Assembly: GCA_029580855.1 (NCBI GenBank)
Contig: JAKPQH010000205.1
Coordinates: forward strand, 78,433 to 142,432
DNA from: a bacterium
GTDB taxonomy: Bacteria; Methylomirabilota; Methylomirabilia; Methylomirabilales; 2-02-FULL-66-22
Direction of reading: 5' to 3'
Length of the DNA stretch: 64,000 nt
Under the pieces are notes generated by a model. That model worked only from the letters and a program-made list of their open reading frames with translations, was not told where the DNA came from and ran no database searches. The position numbers and the translations under genes are program-made. This document shows positions 53,024 through 61,617 of the stretch, piece by piece (position 1 is the first letter of the stretch; the number at the start of each line of letters is the position of its first letter).

Positions 53024-53043
53024 GATCGCCGGAGGGGTGGCCC

Positions 53044-53568
53044 ATGAGCTGGAAAAAGCTGTTGATCCCGCTGGCCAGCGTGCCGATCATCCTTCTTTTG
53101 GCCTATGGCTTCCGGACCGACCCCAAGGCCATTCCGTCGCCCCTGGTGCAGAAACCCGCGCCCGAGTTCCGGCTGAAGACCTTCGACGGTGGCGAGATGT
53201 CTCTCGCCGCCCTGAAGGGCCAGCCGCTGGTGCTGAATTTCTGGGCCTCATGGTGCTATCCCGCGTGCTACGAGGAAGCGCCCCTCCTGGAAGCCACGTG
53301 GAGGAAATTCAAAGATCGGGGGCTCCTGGTGGTCGGCGTTGCCATCCAAGACAAGGAAGCCAACGCCCGGGAGTTTCTGCAGCGGTTCGGGTTTACGTTC
53401 CCCAACGCCCCCGACCCGGGAAGCAAGGTGTCGATCGATTACGGGGTCTACGGGGTACCCGAGACGTTTTTCATCGACCGGCGCGGGCGCATCGCCTACA
53501 AGCACGTCGGCGCGCTGACGCCCGAGCTCGTGGAAGCGCAGGTGCATTTGCTCCTGCAGGGCGCGTGA
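53044..53568 (+). CDS. ccmG: thioredoxin-like CcmG/ResA protein with CX3C active site
   Basis: 174 aa periplasmic thiol-disulfide protein anchored by one N-terminal helix (LLIPLASVPIILLLAYGF). The fold is clear: APEFRLKTFDGGEMSLAALKGQPLVLNFWASWC, VVGVAIQDKEANAREFL, VYGVPETFFIDRRGRI with the cis-Pro. The active site reads WCYPACYEE (Cys71 and Cys75), i.e. CX3C instead of the usual CXXC, a one-residue insertion in the redox loop. It would normally reduce apocytochrome or CcmH cysteines. ATG 53044 is 20 bp after ccmF. Confidence 0.93.
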   Translation: MSWKKLLIPLASVPIILLLAYGFRTDPKAIPSPLVQKPAPEFRLKTFDGGEMSLAALKGQPLVLNFWASWCYPACYEEAPLLEATWRKFKDRGLLVVGVAIQDKEANAREFLQRFGFTFPNAPDPGSKVSIDYGVYGVPETFFIDRRGRIAYKHVGALTPELVEAQVHLLLQGA

Positions 53569-53569
53569 G

Positions 53570-54070
53570 ATGATCCGGAGCAGAGCGATGCGGGCGGACG
53601 CGGGACGGACGAGTCGGTGGCTGATGGCGGTGGTCGTGGCGCTGCTCTCGTGGAATGCGGCGCGGGTCGACGGCGCGGCGGGTGCCGCCGTGGAGGATAA
53701 GGTCCGCGAGATCGCCTCGGAGCTGCGCTGCGTGGTGTGCCAGAACCTCTCGGTCGCCGACTCGCCATCCGACCTGGCCAAAGAGATGCGAAATCTGGTG
53801 CGGGAGCTGGTGCAGCGGGGAATGAGCCGAGAGGAGATAGACGCCTACTTTGTCAGCCGGTACGGCGAGTTCGTGCTGCTTGCGCCGCCCAAGCGGGGAT
53901 TCAATCTCCTGGTCTGGGGGCTGCCGTTTGTGGCCATCGCGGTGGGCGGCGGCGCCGTTTACCTGGTGGCCCGTCGGTGGGTCGGGCAGGCACCGGCCCG
54001 GCAGCCCGAGATCGATCCGGCGTACGCCGAGCGGGTGCACCGCGAACTGAAGGAAAGGGAGCAGGGGTAA
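53570..54070 (+). CDS. ccmH: cytochrome c maturation protein CcmH
   Basis: 166 aa, with signal peptide, the redox motif LRCVVCQNLSVADSPSDLAKEMR, a membrane helix near the C-terminus (LLVWGLPFVAIAVGGGAVYLV) and a short cytoplasmic tail. It reduces the heme-binding cysteines of apocytochrome c. ATG 53570 directly follows the ccmG stop; ATG 53588 is an alternative. The TPR-containing CcmI part is not fused here. Confidence 0.94.
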   Translation: MIRSRAMRADAGRTSRWLMAVVVALLSWNAARVDGAAGAAVEDKVREIASELRCVVCQNLSVADSPSDLAKEMRNLVRELVQRGMSREEIDAYFVSRYGEFVLLAPPKRGFNLLVWGLPFVAIAVGGGAVYLVARRWVGQAPARQPEIDPAYAERVHRELKEREQG

Positions 54071-54075
54071 GAACA

Positions 54076-54281
54076 GGCAATCGGGCGACTGGGCAATTGG
54101 ACGAGCGGAAAATTCGGCGATCTGGCGAATACAGAGTTGGGCGCTGAGACCGCGCCGGGTTTTTCGGAACAACCTGACCACGCCATCGCCAACGTGCCGA
54201 ACCGTCTCGTGGCCGGATCCCCGTCTGGGCGGCCGACCGCGCGATTGTCCGGTTGTCAAATCGCTCAGTTGCCGAATCGCC
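54076..54281. repeat. imperfect inverted repeat of degenerate ~12-nt units
   Basis: The left arm (54076-54113) and right arm (54244-54281, complement) match at about 28 of 38 positions. Each arm and its neighbourhood consist of degenerate gg(c/g)aattgg-like units, so the spacer between ccmH and the CcmI-like gene looks like short-repeat sequence flanking a ~130 bp centre. The centre contains ggcgc...gcgcc followed by gggttttt, a weak terminator-like hairpin. Confidence 0.6.
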
Positions 54282-54300
54282 ACAGTCGAGCGGAGCGTTC

Positions 54301-54645
54301 ATGGCCATCGTTATCGCGCTGGGGATCGCGCTCGCGGCGGTTGCCTTCGTGGCGGCGCCGCTCTTTTTCGGCGCCCGGCAAGCCGCGAGAGTCGCCGCGG
54401 GTGAGGGACAGGCGTCTGGAGACCTGGCGGAGCTGCTGGCTGAGAAGGAGACGGTCTACGCCGCCATCCAGGAACTGGACTTCGATCTCAAATCGGGCAA
54501 GCTGTCCGAGGAGGACCACCACGGCCTTCGGCGGCGCTACGAGGAGCGGGCCGCGGCTCTTCTCAGGGCCATCGACGATCTGCACCCCTCCTCCGAGCGG
54601 TCGGACGCGCCCCGAAGGGTGCGCCGGGAGAAGCGGAGGGGGTGA
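54301..54645 (+). CDS. CcmI-like N-terminal membrane protein
   Basis: 114 aa from ATG 54301. It has one or two N-terminal helices (IVIALGIALAAVAFVAAPLFF) followed by a charged coiled segment (ELLAEKETVYAAIQELDFDLKSGKLSEEDHHGL) that resembles the start of CcmI or of small cytochrome-biogenesis partners. No TPRs are present. It closes the ccm cluster but is separated from ccmH by a 230 bp repeat-like spacer. Confidence 0.65.
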   Translation: MAIVIALGIALAAVAFVAAPLFFGARQAARVAAGEGQASGDLAELLAEKETVYAAIQELDFDLKSGKLSEEDHHGLRRRYEERAAALLRAIDDLHPSSERSDAPRRVRREKRRG

Positions 54646-55053
54646 GGGCGTCGCAGAGGGACCCCGCCGGTCGGGGCTGGACGATATTCGCGCTACGGTC
54701 CACGACGGGCGGTGTCTCGGCTACGCCGTCGGGTCGTGCCTGGATCGCCCGCCCGGTCGAGAGCGGCGGGGATCCGCGCCGGCAATCATCTCCGCCAAGA
54801 GTGGGGATCGCTTGCGGCTCGGCGGAACGGCGATCCCGGTCAAGGCCCCGAGCTCGAGGGTCTTTTCGAGGATGCCGGTTTCTCGCCCACCCGCCGCGCC
54901 ATCAGGCATCAACCGCTTCCCACCGCCCGACACGCCTCGTGCGCGGAACCGACTGACCGGGAGATTTTACAACCCGCACCGCCTTGATTTTTCGCGGCCG
55001 GGCGCCAGGCCGCCCAGGGATCGATCGGCGAGACGAAAAACGCCATTCAACGA
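54646..55053. other. intergenic region after the ccm cluster
   Basis: About 408 bp between the CcmI-like gene and the convergent SDR gene. ORFs here are short, Arg/Pro-rich shadows. Nothing recognised. Confidence 0.4.
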
Positions 55054-56046
55054 TCAGCCCGGCGATGCCCCCTTTGGTGGCGGCGGGGACACGGCCGTGG
55101 CTGGCCTCGGTGTGGAGAGCGCCGGGGCGCCGGGCAAGCGGGAGTCGTTGTCGCCGGAGACAACGCCCGTCCCGTCGTGCGGGACGGCCAGGATGTCCAG
55201 GTCGTGGATCAAGGCCTCGGCCTCCTCGTCGGGGCTCACGAGGGGGGCGTGGGTGCGGGTGAGTGGGCGCAGCCACACGTTCAAGGTATGCCCGCCATCC
55301 ACGAGAATATCGCGGCCGGTGACATAGTTGGAGGCATCCGACACCAGGTATATCAGCGTCCCGCAGAGGTCGGAGGGGCGCTCGTGCCATCCCATGGGGT
55401 GGTAGGAGCGGATCAGATCGCGGCTGTCCCGGGAGTCCCGGCGTCGGGCGGGCGAGAGGGTGTAGGAGGGGCTGATACAATTGACGTTGATGTTGTACCT
55501 CCCCCATTCGGCGGCCAGGCGCTTGGTGAGCATCACGACGCCGGCCTTGGCGGAACAGTAGGCGAGGCCGGCGTTGGCGATGGTGGCCGACATGGAGGCC
55601 ATGTTGACGATCTTCCCGCGCCCGCGGGGGATCATCACCCGCGCCGCGGCCTTGCAGGCGAGAAAGGGGGCCTGGAGGGCGAGATTCATCGTGAACTGCC
55701 AGTCTTCCAGCGGGAAATCCTCCGCCGTGGGCGGCACGAGGTATCGGCCACCGGCCCACGCATTGTTGACCAGGATGTCGAGACCGCCCAGCGCCGCCAC
55801 CGTCTGCGCCACCATGGCGTCGATCTCGTCGGGCCGGCTCACGTCGGTCCGCATGAAGGCCGAGCGCCGGCCGACGGAGGCGACCTCGGCCGCGACATGG
55901 GAGCCCGTGCGCTCGTTGATGTCGGCGACCGCCACATTCGCACCGGCTTCGGCCAGCGCCAGGGCGAGCTGTCGCCCGATGCCCTGGCCGCCCCCGGTGA
56001 CCAGCGCCACCTTTCCGTCCAGCTTGAACAGATCCAGCACACCCAC
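55054..56046 (-). CDS. SDR-family oxidoreductase with C-terminal extension
   Basis: 330 aa classical short-chain dehydrogenase. The start is GTG 56046 with a near-perfect ggaggtga site. Residues ~12-265 form the enzyme: VTGGGQGIGRQLA (cofactor), NNAWAGG, MASMSATIANAG (Ser), YCSAKAG (Tyr-x3-Lys), and TGRDILVDGGHTLNVWL at the usual end. About 65 further residues, ending in a Pro/Ala-rich tail, are not part of the family fold. The substrate is unknown. It is divergent from the ABC importer operon. Confidence 0.9.
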   Translation of the reverse strand: MGVLDLFKLDGKVALVTGGGQGIGRQLALALAEAGANVAVADINERTGSHVAAEVASVGRRSAFMRTDVSRPDEIDAMVAQTVAALGGLDILVNNAWAGGRYLVPPTAEDFPLEDWQFTMNLALQAPFLACKAAARVMIPRGRGKIVNMASMSATIANAGLAYCSAKAGVVMLTKRLAAEWGRYNINVNCISPSYTLSPARRRDSRDSRDLIRSYHPMGWHERPSDLCGTLIYLVSDASNYVTGRDILVDGGHTLNVWLRPLTRTHAPLVSPDEEAEALIHDLDILAVPHDGTGVVSGDNDSRLPGAPALSTPRPATAVSPPPPKGASPG

Positions 56047-56361
56047 GGGTCACCTCCGAAGAAGGCTGCCTCGTCCGGTGGCCAGACGGGACGCCTGCCG
56101 TCTTGTCGACGCCGCTCCACCGCGATGCGGCTTTCCGGCCATCGCATGCTAGTCGTCGGGCGCTGATGTGTCAAGACGCCGGCGTGTTGCGGTGGATGGC
56201 TTGCGCGGGAGTGGCTTCCGGCTAGGTCTTTCGAGGCGTCTCTGGTACACTATCCTGCCATGAGAGCCCATGGCCGCCGTCAACGCTTTGGATCGCGCAG
56301 CGCCGCCAATTTTCCTTTTCGTGGTGGGGTCGGGGGCAAAACCGTCCGCCGAGGAGACACG
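56047..56361. other. divergent promoter region (SDR / ABC importer)
   Basis: 315 bp between divergent genes. It holds a clear minus-strand promoter. A plus-strand TACACT (about 56243-56248) could be the importer's -10 but lacks a matching -35. Confidence 0.4.
56146..56174 (-). promoter_or_regulatory. promoter of the SDR gene
   Basis: On the minus strand, TTGACA (56174-56169), a 17 bp spacer and TAGCAT (56151-56146), about 100 bp upstream of the SDR start. Confidence 0.65.
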
Positions 56362-57345
56362 ATGATGGAGAGAGGAATCCACGGCAAGGGCCGCTTCGGA
56401 TGGGGAGCGCTGGCGGGGGTCTTGATGCTGGGGCTGGCCGTGACGGCCGCCGCGGGGCAAAAGGTGGTCCTCTACACGGCCAGCAACGACGAGATCGAGA
56501 AGGTGGTGATGCAAGCCTTCAAGAAGGTCCACCCGGAGATCACGATCGAGGCCATCAACCTGTCCACGGGGCCGATCGCCCAGCGAGCCATCGCCGAGAA
56601 GGCGAATCCACAGGCCGACGTGGTCTGGATGGTCAACGACGTGGCGCTCAACCAGCTCAAGGCCGCGGGGGTGTTCGAGCCTTACGAGCCCCGGGGCGCC
56701 AGGCTGCCCGAGGGCTTCCGCGATCCGGACGGTTTTTGGACTGCCCACAACGCCACGATCATGGCCATGGCGGTCAACGCCAAGCTGCTGCACGAGAAGA
56801 AACTCCCCAAGCCCGCCACGTGGGAGGACCTGACCAAGCCCGTGTACAAAGGGATGGTCACCATGCCGGCGGCGACGAAGTCGGGGACGGGATACGCCAT
56901 CGCCGTGACGTTGTACGACGCCTACGGGTGGGACTATCTGGACCGGCTTCACGCCAACATTTTCCAGTATCAGTCCAGCGGCAGCGCGCCGGCGCGCGCG
57001 GCGGCGGCGGGCGAGGTGGCCATCGGTCTCACCTATGACACCGCCGTCGTCCAGCAGATCCGCGCGGGCCAGCCCATCGAGATGGTGTACGGTGGGATGT
57101 CGCCCAACGTGCTGGAGGGGGCCGGACTGGTCGCCAAGGGCCCGAACCCCAAGGCGGGGAAGCTCTTCATGGATTTCCTCTTCGGTCCCGAGGCGGGCAA
57201 AGCCTTCGCGCCGTTTGTGGGCATCGGCGCCGTGCCGGGGGTCGCCAACGTGGACGTGGCGAAGGTGAAGATGTGGAAGCTGACGAAGCCCATCGACGCC
57301 GAGGCGTTCAAGCGGGACTGGGCCGCCAGATACGAGAAGAAGTAG
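56362..57345 (+). CDS. ABC transporter substrate-binding protein (2-aminoethylphosphonate/iron-like)
   Basis: 327 aa periplasmic binding protein. The start is ATG 56362 (gaggaga upstream); ATG 56365 is adjacent. It has a signal peptide and then the mature protein from GQKVVLYTASNDEIEKVV. It is an extracellular binding protein family 1/FbpA-fold (LSTGPIAQRAIAEKANPQADVVW, YEPRGARLPEGFRDPDGFW, VGIGAVPGVANV). It lacks the paired ferric tyrosines of FbpA, and the set resembles putative phosphonate importers; sugars-phosphate or other small anions are also possible. It heads a three-gene importer. Confidence 0.85.
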   Translation: MMERGIHGKGRFGWGALAGVLMLGLAVTAAAGQKVVLYTASNDEIEKVVMQAFKKVHPEITIEAINLSTGPIAQRAIAEKANPQADVVWMVNDVALNQLKAAGVFEPYEPRGARLPEGFRDPDGFWTAHNATIMAMAVNAKLLHEKKLPKPATWEDLTKPVYKGMVTMPAATKSGTGYAIAVTLYDAYGWDYLDRLHANIFQYQSSGSAPARAAAAGEVAIGLTYDTAVVQQIRAGQPIEMVYGGMSPNVLEGAGLVAKGPNPKAGKLFMDFLFGPEAGKAFAPFVGIGAVPGVANVDVAKVKMWKLTKPIDAEAFKRDWAARYEKK

Positions 57346-57373
57346 ACAGGGGCCGGGAACGCGGAGCCGGAGC

Positions 57374-58441
57374 GTGACCCACATCACCTTGTCGAACATC
57401 AGGAAGCGGTTCGGGCCGGTGACGGCGGTAGACGGCGTGTCGCTGGAGATCGGCTCGGGCGAGTTCGTGTGTCTGCTGGGGGCCAGCGGCTGCGGCAAGA
57501 CCACGCTGCTCCGCATCCTGGCGGGCTTCACACGCCCCGATTCGGGCGAGGTCCTGGTCAACGGGAAACGGGTGGATCTCCTGCCGCCGCACAAGCGCGA
57601 GATCGGGTTTGTCTTTCAGTCCTACGCGCTGTTCCCGACCAAGACCGTGGCGGACAACATCGGCTTCGGGCTGGCGGTACGGCGTCGGTCCAGGGCCGAG
57701 ACCGCGCGGCGGGTGGCCGAGCTGTGCGAGCTGACCCGCCTGGGGGGGCTGGAGGGGCGCTATCCTCACGAGCTGTCGGGGGGCCAGCAGCAGCGGGTGG
57801 CCCTGGCCCGGGCGCTGGCCACGCAGCCGTCGATGCTGCTCCTGGACGAGCCGTTGTCGGCGCTGGACGCCAAGATCCGCGCCCACCTGCGGAGCGAGAT
57901 CCGCGCCGTGGTGGACCGGCTGAAGATCACCACGGTCTATGTCACCCACGACCAGGAGGAGGCGCTCTCCATCGCCGACCGTGTGGCGGTGATGGAGGCC
58001 GGCCGGCTGCTGCAGGTGGACGTGCCGATGAACGTCTACCTGCGTCCGCAGCGGCGCTTCGTCGCCGATTTCGTGGGTGCCAGCAACCTGCTCCCGGGCC
58101 GCCTGCTCGCGGACAGCCGCGTCGAGGTCGACGGCCTGCACCTGCGGGTGCCGGTGCCCGCGCCGCTCCCGGCGCCGGGAGACGTCACGGTGTGTATCCG
58201 GCCGGAGCACGTGCTGCTGCGGCGTCCCGGCGAAGGCGCGCCGGGAGGGGAGTGCACCGTGGCCGGGGTCACCTTCGCGGGGCCCACGGTGCGGGCGCGC
58301 CTGTCCACCGCGGGCGGGCAGTCCTTGATCGCCGACGTGCCGACCCACGAGTGGCTGACGCTGGGGTTGCGCCAGGGGGATCCGGCGGTCTGGAACGTGC
58401 GCAAGGATTCGCCGATCCTGCTGCCCGCCGGGGACGGCTGA
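57374..58441 (+). CDS. ABC importer ATP-binding protein (PotA/FbpC/PhnT-like)
   Basis: 355 aa from GTG 57374. Walker A is [10 protein letters not shown]-loop [10 protein letters not shown], signature [15 protein letters not shown], Walker [14 protein letters not shown] and H-loop [11 protein letters not shown]-terminal TOBE-type regulatory domain ([16 protein letters not shown]) ends the protein. It lies 28 bp after the binding protein and just before the permease. Confidence 0.94.
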   Translation: MTHITLSNIRKRFGPVTAVDGVSLEIGSGEFVCLLGASGCGKTTLLRILAGFTRPDSGEVLVNGKRVDLLPPHKREIGFVFQSYALFPTKTVADNIGFGLAVRRRSRAETARRVAELCELTRLGGLEGRYPHELSGGQQQRVALARALATQPSMLLLDEPLSALDAKIRAHLRSEIRAVVDRLKITTVYVTHDQEEALSIADRVAVMEAGRLLQVDVPMNVYLRPQRRFVADFVGASNLLPGRLLADSRVEVDGLHLRVPVPAPLPAPGDVTVCIRPEHVLLRRPGEGAPGGECTVAGVTFAGPTVRARLSTAGGQSLIADVPTHEWLTLGLRQGDPAVWNVRKDSPILLPAGDG

Positions 58442-58447
58442 GCGCAC

Positions 58448-60547
58448 ATGTCGCGCCTCGTCCGCCACCTGCCGGCCCAGGCGGCCATGGCCGCCATGGG
58501 GCTTCTCCTGTTCCTGTTCATCGCGCTCCCTCTCGGGATGGTGCTGTTCGAGAGCCTGCGTCTCGCCGGACCCATCCCGCTTCCCGAGCTGGCGCGGATT
58601 ACCGAGCAGGCGCTGGACCGGCTGGACCCCGAAGAGCGCCGGCAACTGATGGGGCGCTGGCTCGCCAGCCTGAAGCCGGAGGAGCGGACCGCCGGCCTCG
58701 CCGGCAGCTTCGAATTGCTGGGCCGCCGCGCGCCGTGGGACACCCGCGCCGCGTTCGACGACCAGGCCCGCGCGGCCGAGGCGGCCGTGGCCGCGCTGTC
58801 CGCGACCGACCGCCGGCGCCTGGAGGGCCTCTACCCGCTGGCGGCGGTCACCCTACACAAGCGCATCCCGCTGGCGTTCCGCCTCCGCGACACGCTGGCC
58901 CCGGCGGAGTTCGACCGGCTCCGCGAGGGCATCCGCCACGGCTACGGCCTCGACCACTACGCGGAGGTCTTCACCTCGCCCCGACTGCGCACGGCGTTTC
59001 GCAACAGTGTGCTGCTGTCCGGGATCGCGGCGACGCTGGCCACCGGCGTCGGCTTTGTTGTCGCCTACGGCATCCATCGCGGCGCCATCGCGCTCCCGCA
59101 CCTGGTGCGCTACTTGACGCTGATCCCGCTGGTGTCGCCGCCCGTGGTGGTCGCCACGGCCTCCATCCTCCTCTTCGGGCGCAACGGCGCGCTGACGAAG
59201 GGACTGCTTCAGGACACGCTGGGCTGGATCAACGCCGACGTGACCAACCTGTACGGTTGGGGCGGCGTCATCCTGGCGCAGCTGCTGGGCCACGTCCCGC
59301 ACGCCTTTATCCTCATGGACAACGTGCTCTCCAAGCACGACGGCCGCCTCGAGGAAGCCGCGGCGGGTCAGGGGGCCGGCCCCTGGCAGGTGTTTCTGCG
59401 CGTCACGCTGCCCATGTCCCGGCCCGGTCTGGTGCGCAGCCTGATCCTGGTGTTCGTGCTGGTCATGACCGACTTCGGCAACCCGCTGATCATCGGCAAG
59501 GATATTCCCGTGCTGGCGGGTATCCTCTACGACGAGATGGTCGGGTTCCAGAACACGCGGCTGGCCGCGGCGCTGGCGGTCTGGATGATCCTGCCGGCGC
59601 TGGTGGTCTATCTGCTGGTCGAGCGGGTGGGCCGACGGCTGCGATTCGCCTCGGCGGCCGGGGCGCCGCCCGAGCTGCCGGTACCGGTGCCGGCGCGGGT
59701 CGGCCTGACGGCCGTGGCGTGGGGCGTCGTGGCGCTGACCGCGCTGCTCTACGGCGCCATCGTGGTCACCTCGTTTGTCAAGATCTGGCGGGTCGACAAC
59801 ACGTTCACGCTGGCCTGGTACACCACCGGCGGAGTGGCGGGGTTCGTCTCGCAGCAGCACGGCGTGGCGGTGGTGTGGGAGAGCGTCAAGGTGGCGGCGC
59901 TGGCGGCGCCCATCGGCGGCATCCTGGCGGTGGCACTGGCGTATCTGGTCGAGCGCGCCCGTCCGCCGGGGGGCAACGCGCTGGGCTTTGTCGCGCTTCT
60001 GCCCGCCATCCTGCCGGGGGTGATCCTGGGGGTCGGGTACGTGGTGGCCTTCAACCTCCCGCTGGGGATGAAAAGCCTGGCGCTGACCGGGAGCGTCTGG
60101 ATCCTGGTCCTGAACATCCTCTTCGCCAATCTCTTTATCGGCTACCTCGCCGGACGCGCCGTGTTGCAGCGCTACGACGCCGCCATCGACGAGGCGGCCG
60201 AGTCGCTGGGCGCATCGCTCTGGCAGCGCTTCGCCTGGGTGACGCTTCCGATCATGCGGCACGCGCTGGTGCTGGGGAGTCTGTACATCTTTGTGCACGG
60301 GTTGACCACGCTCTCGGCGGTGATCTTTCTGGTGAGCCCCACGCACAAGCTCGCGTCGGTGGAGATCTTCGGCGCGGCCGAGTCCGGGCACTACGGCGCG
60401 GCCAGCGCCGTCAGCGTCACGATCCTGGTCATCGTGTGCGTTGTGATGGGGGCCAACCACTGGATGGAGCGCCGCGGGCCGGTCTGGGCGCGCCTCGGCG
60501 CCCTGGCCGCCGGGCCGACCCGCGCCGGCACGGGCAGGAGAGGCTGA
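58448..60547 (+). CDS. double ABC importer permease with large periplasmic insertion
   Basis: 699 aa with two fused permease halves, each with an EAA loop (GRLEEAAAGQGAGPWQVFLR and AIDEAAESLGASLWQRFAW). Between the first and second helices lies an unusual ~130 residue soluble, Arg/Glu/Ala-rich segment (LARITEQALDRLDPEERRQ onward), predicted to face the periplasm. About 12 helices in total. The partner ATPase is 6 bp upstream. It resembles FbpB or phosphonate permeases. Confidence 0.92.
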   Translation: MSRLVRHLPAQAAMAAMGLLLFLFIALPLGMVLFESLRLAGPIPLPELARITEQALDRLDPEERRQLMGRWLASLKPEERTAGLAGSFELLGRRAPWDTRAAFDDQARAAEAAVAALSATDRRRLEGLYPLAAVTLHKRIPLAFRLRDTLAPAEFDRLREGIRHGYGLDHYAEVFTSPRLRTAFRNSVLLSGIAATLATGVGFVVAYGIHRGAIALPHLVRYLTLIPLVSPPVVVATASILLFGRNGALTKGLLQDTLGWINADVTNLYGWGGVILAQLLGHVPHAFILMDNVLSKHDGRLEEAAAGQGAGPWQVFLRVTLPMSRPGLVRSLILVFVLVMTDFGNPLIIGKDIPVLAGILYDEMVGFQNTRLAAALAVWMILPALVVYLLVERVGRRLRFASAAGAPPELPVPVPARVGLTAVAWGVVALTALLYGAIVVTSFVKIWRVDNTFTLAWYTTGGVAGFVSQQHGVAVVWESVKVAALAAPIGGILAVALAYLVERARPPGGNALGFVALLPAILPGVILGVGYVVAFNLPLGMKSLALTGSVWILVLNILFANLFIGYLAGRAVLQRYDAAIDEAAESLGASLWQRFAWVTLPIMRHALVLGSLYIFVHGLTTLSAVIFLVSPTHKLASVEIFGAAESGHYGAASAVSVTILVIVCVVMGANHWMERRGPVWARLGALAAGPTRAGTGRRG

Positions 60548-60550
60548 GCC

Positions 60551-61429
60551 ATGCGGATGCCCCGCATCTATACCTGCAACTGGACGCTGTTCCCCGTCAT
60601 GGATGTCGTGGAGGCGGCGCGCTTCACGGCGCGCGAGGGGTTCGCCGGGATGGAGCTGGAGGCCGCGCCGCTGGGGTTCTGGCCCACCACGGTGTCCCCG
60701 ACGCTCCTCCGGGAGCTGGCCGGGATCGGGAAGGACGAGGGGATCGGCTACTCCGTGCACGCCCCGGATCACCTCAACCCCGCCACGGACCAGCCCGAAG
60801 AGAAAACGCGGGACCGCGAAGTCTTTCGGAGACTCCTGGAGATCGCGGTGCGGCTGGAGAGTCCGACGCTCGGCATCCATCCCGGGGTCGCCCACGCCCT
60901 GTTGGGCCTGGAGCGTCGCGGAGTCCCCTTCGAGGTGGCGCGGTACTCCAGGGAGTCGCTGATCGCGGACGCGCGGAAGCGCGCCGTGGACACGTACGTC
61001 GAGTGGAGCGATCTCTGCCGCGAGGCCGGTCTGACCCTCACGGTGGAGAACGAAGGGCATGTCCGACACTCCGTGGCCCCCACCGCCGAGATCCTGGCGG
61101 AGCTGATCGGGAAGGCCGCGTGTGGGAATCTGCGGGTCAACTTCGACACCGGCCACGCCGGCATCGGCGCGGGTCTCGCCGCGGAGTTCGCCGTCCTCCG
61201 GGAGTTGATCGTGCACATGCACCTGAACGACGGGCGGACACCCGGCGTCAGCGAACACCTGCCGCTCGGGGAGGGGTGTGCGGACTTCACCCCGCTCGTC
61301 CCTTTCCTCGCCCGGATGCCCGGCGCGGCCGTGCTGGAGATCCACGCGCCGGACCGCCCGGTTCAGGCGACGAAGGCAAGCCGGGACTACCTGCTCCGAA
61401 TGCTGCGCGCGGCCGGCACGCGCGCCTGA
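60551..61429 (+). CDS. sugar phosphate isomerase/epimerase (xylose-isomerase-like TIM barrel)
   Basis: 292 aa AP-endonuclease-2-like barrel. Metal or catalytic residues are plausible in YSVHAPDHL, LGIHPGVAH, LTVENEGH, VNFDTGHAGIG, VHMHLNDGR and LEIHAPD (the His/Glu/Asp set). It lies 3 bp after the importer permease, so it likely acts on the imported compound or its product. The substrate is unknown. Confidence 0.88.
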   Translation: MRMPRIYTCNWTLFPVMDVVEAARFTAREGFAGMELEAAPLGFWPTTVSPTLLRELAGIGKDEGIGYSVHAPDHLNPATDQPEEKTRDREVFRRLLEIAVRLESPTLGIHPGVAHALLGLERRGVPFEVARYSRESLIADARKRAVDTYVEWSDLCREAGLTLTVENEGHVRHSVAPTAEILAELIGKAACGNLRVNFDTGHAGIGAGLAAEFAVLRELIVHMHLNDGRTPGVSEHLPLGEGCADFTPLVPFLARMPGAAVLEIHAPDRPVQATKASRDYLLRMLRAAGTRA

Positions 61430-61563
61430 ACTCACCGACGAGCCGAGCGCGACCGTCGGGCGCGGCAGATCCGTCGCGCCGGACCCCGGTGCCCGCGCGA
61501 CGCACCGGGAGGTTGGCGGCGGTGGATGGGGCGGCCCGCTCCTCTCCCGCACCGCGCCCGCCC

Positions 61564-61592
61564 TTGACAACCCCGCCACACCGGCCTACGTT
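61564..61592 (+). promoter_or_regulatory. promoter of rtcB
   Basis: Perfect TTGACA (61564-61569), a 17 bp spacer and TACGTT (61587-61592), 25 bp before the start codon, with a full-length aaaggaggtgag ribosome site between. Confidence 0.65.
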
Positions 61593-61617
61593 CGCAGCAG
61601 GAAAGGAGGTGAGGGGC

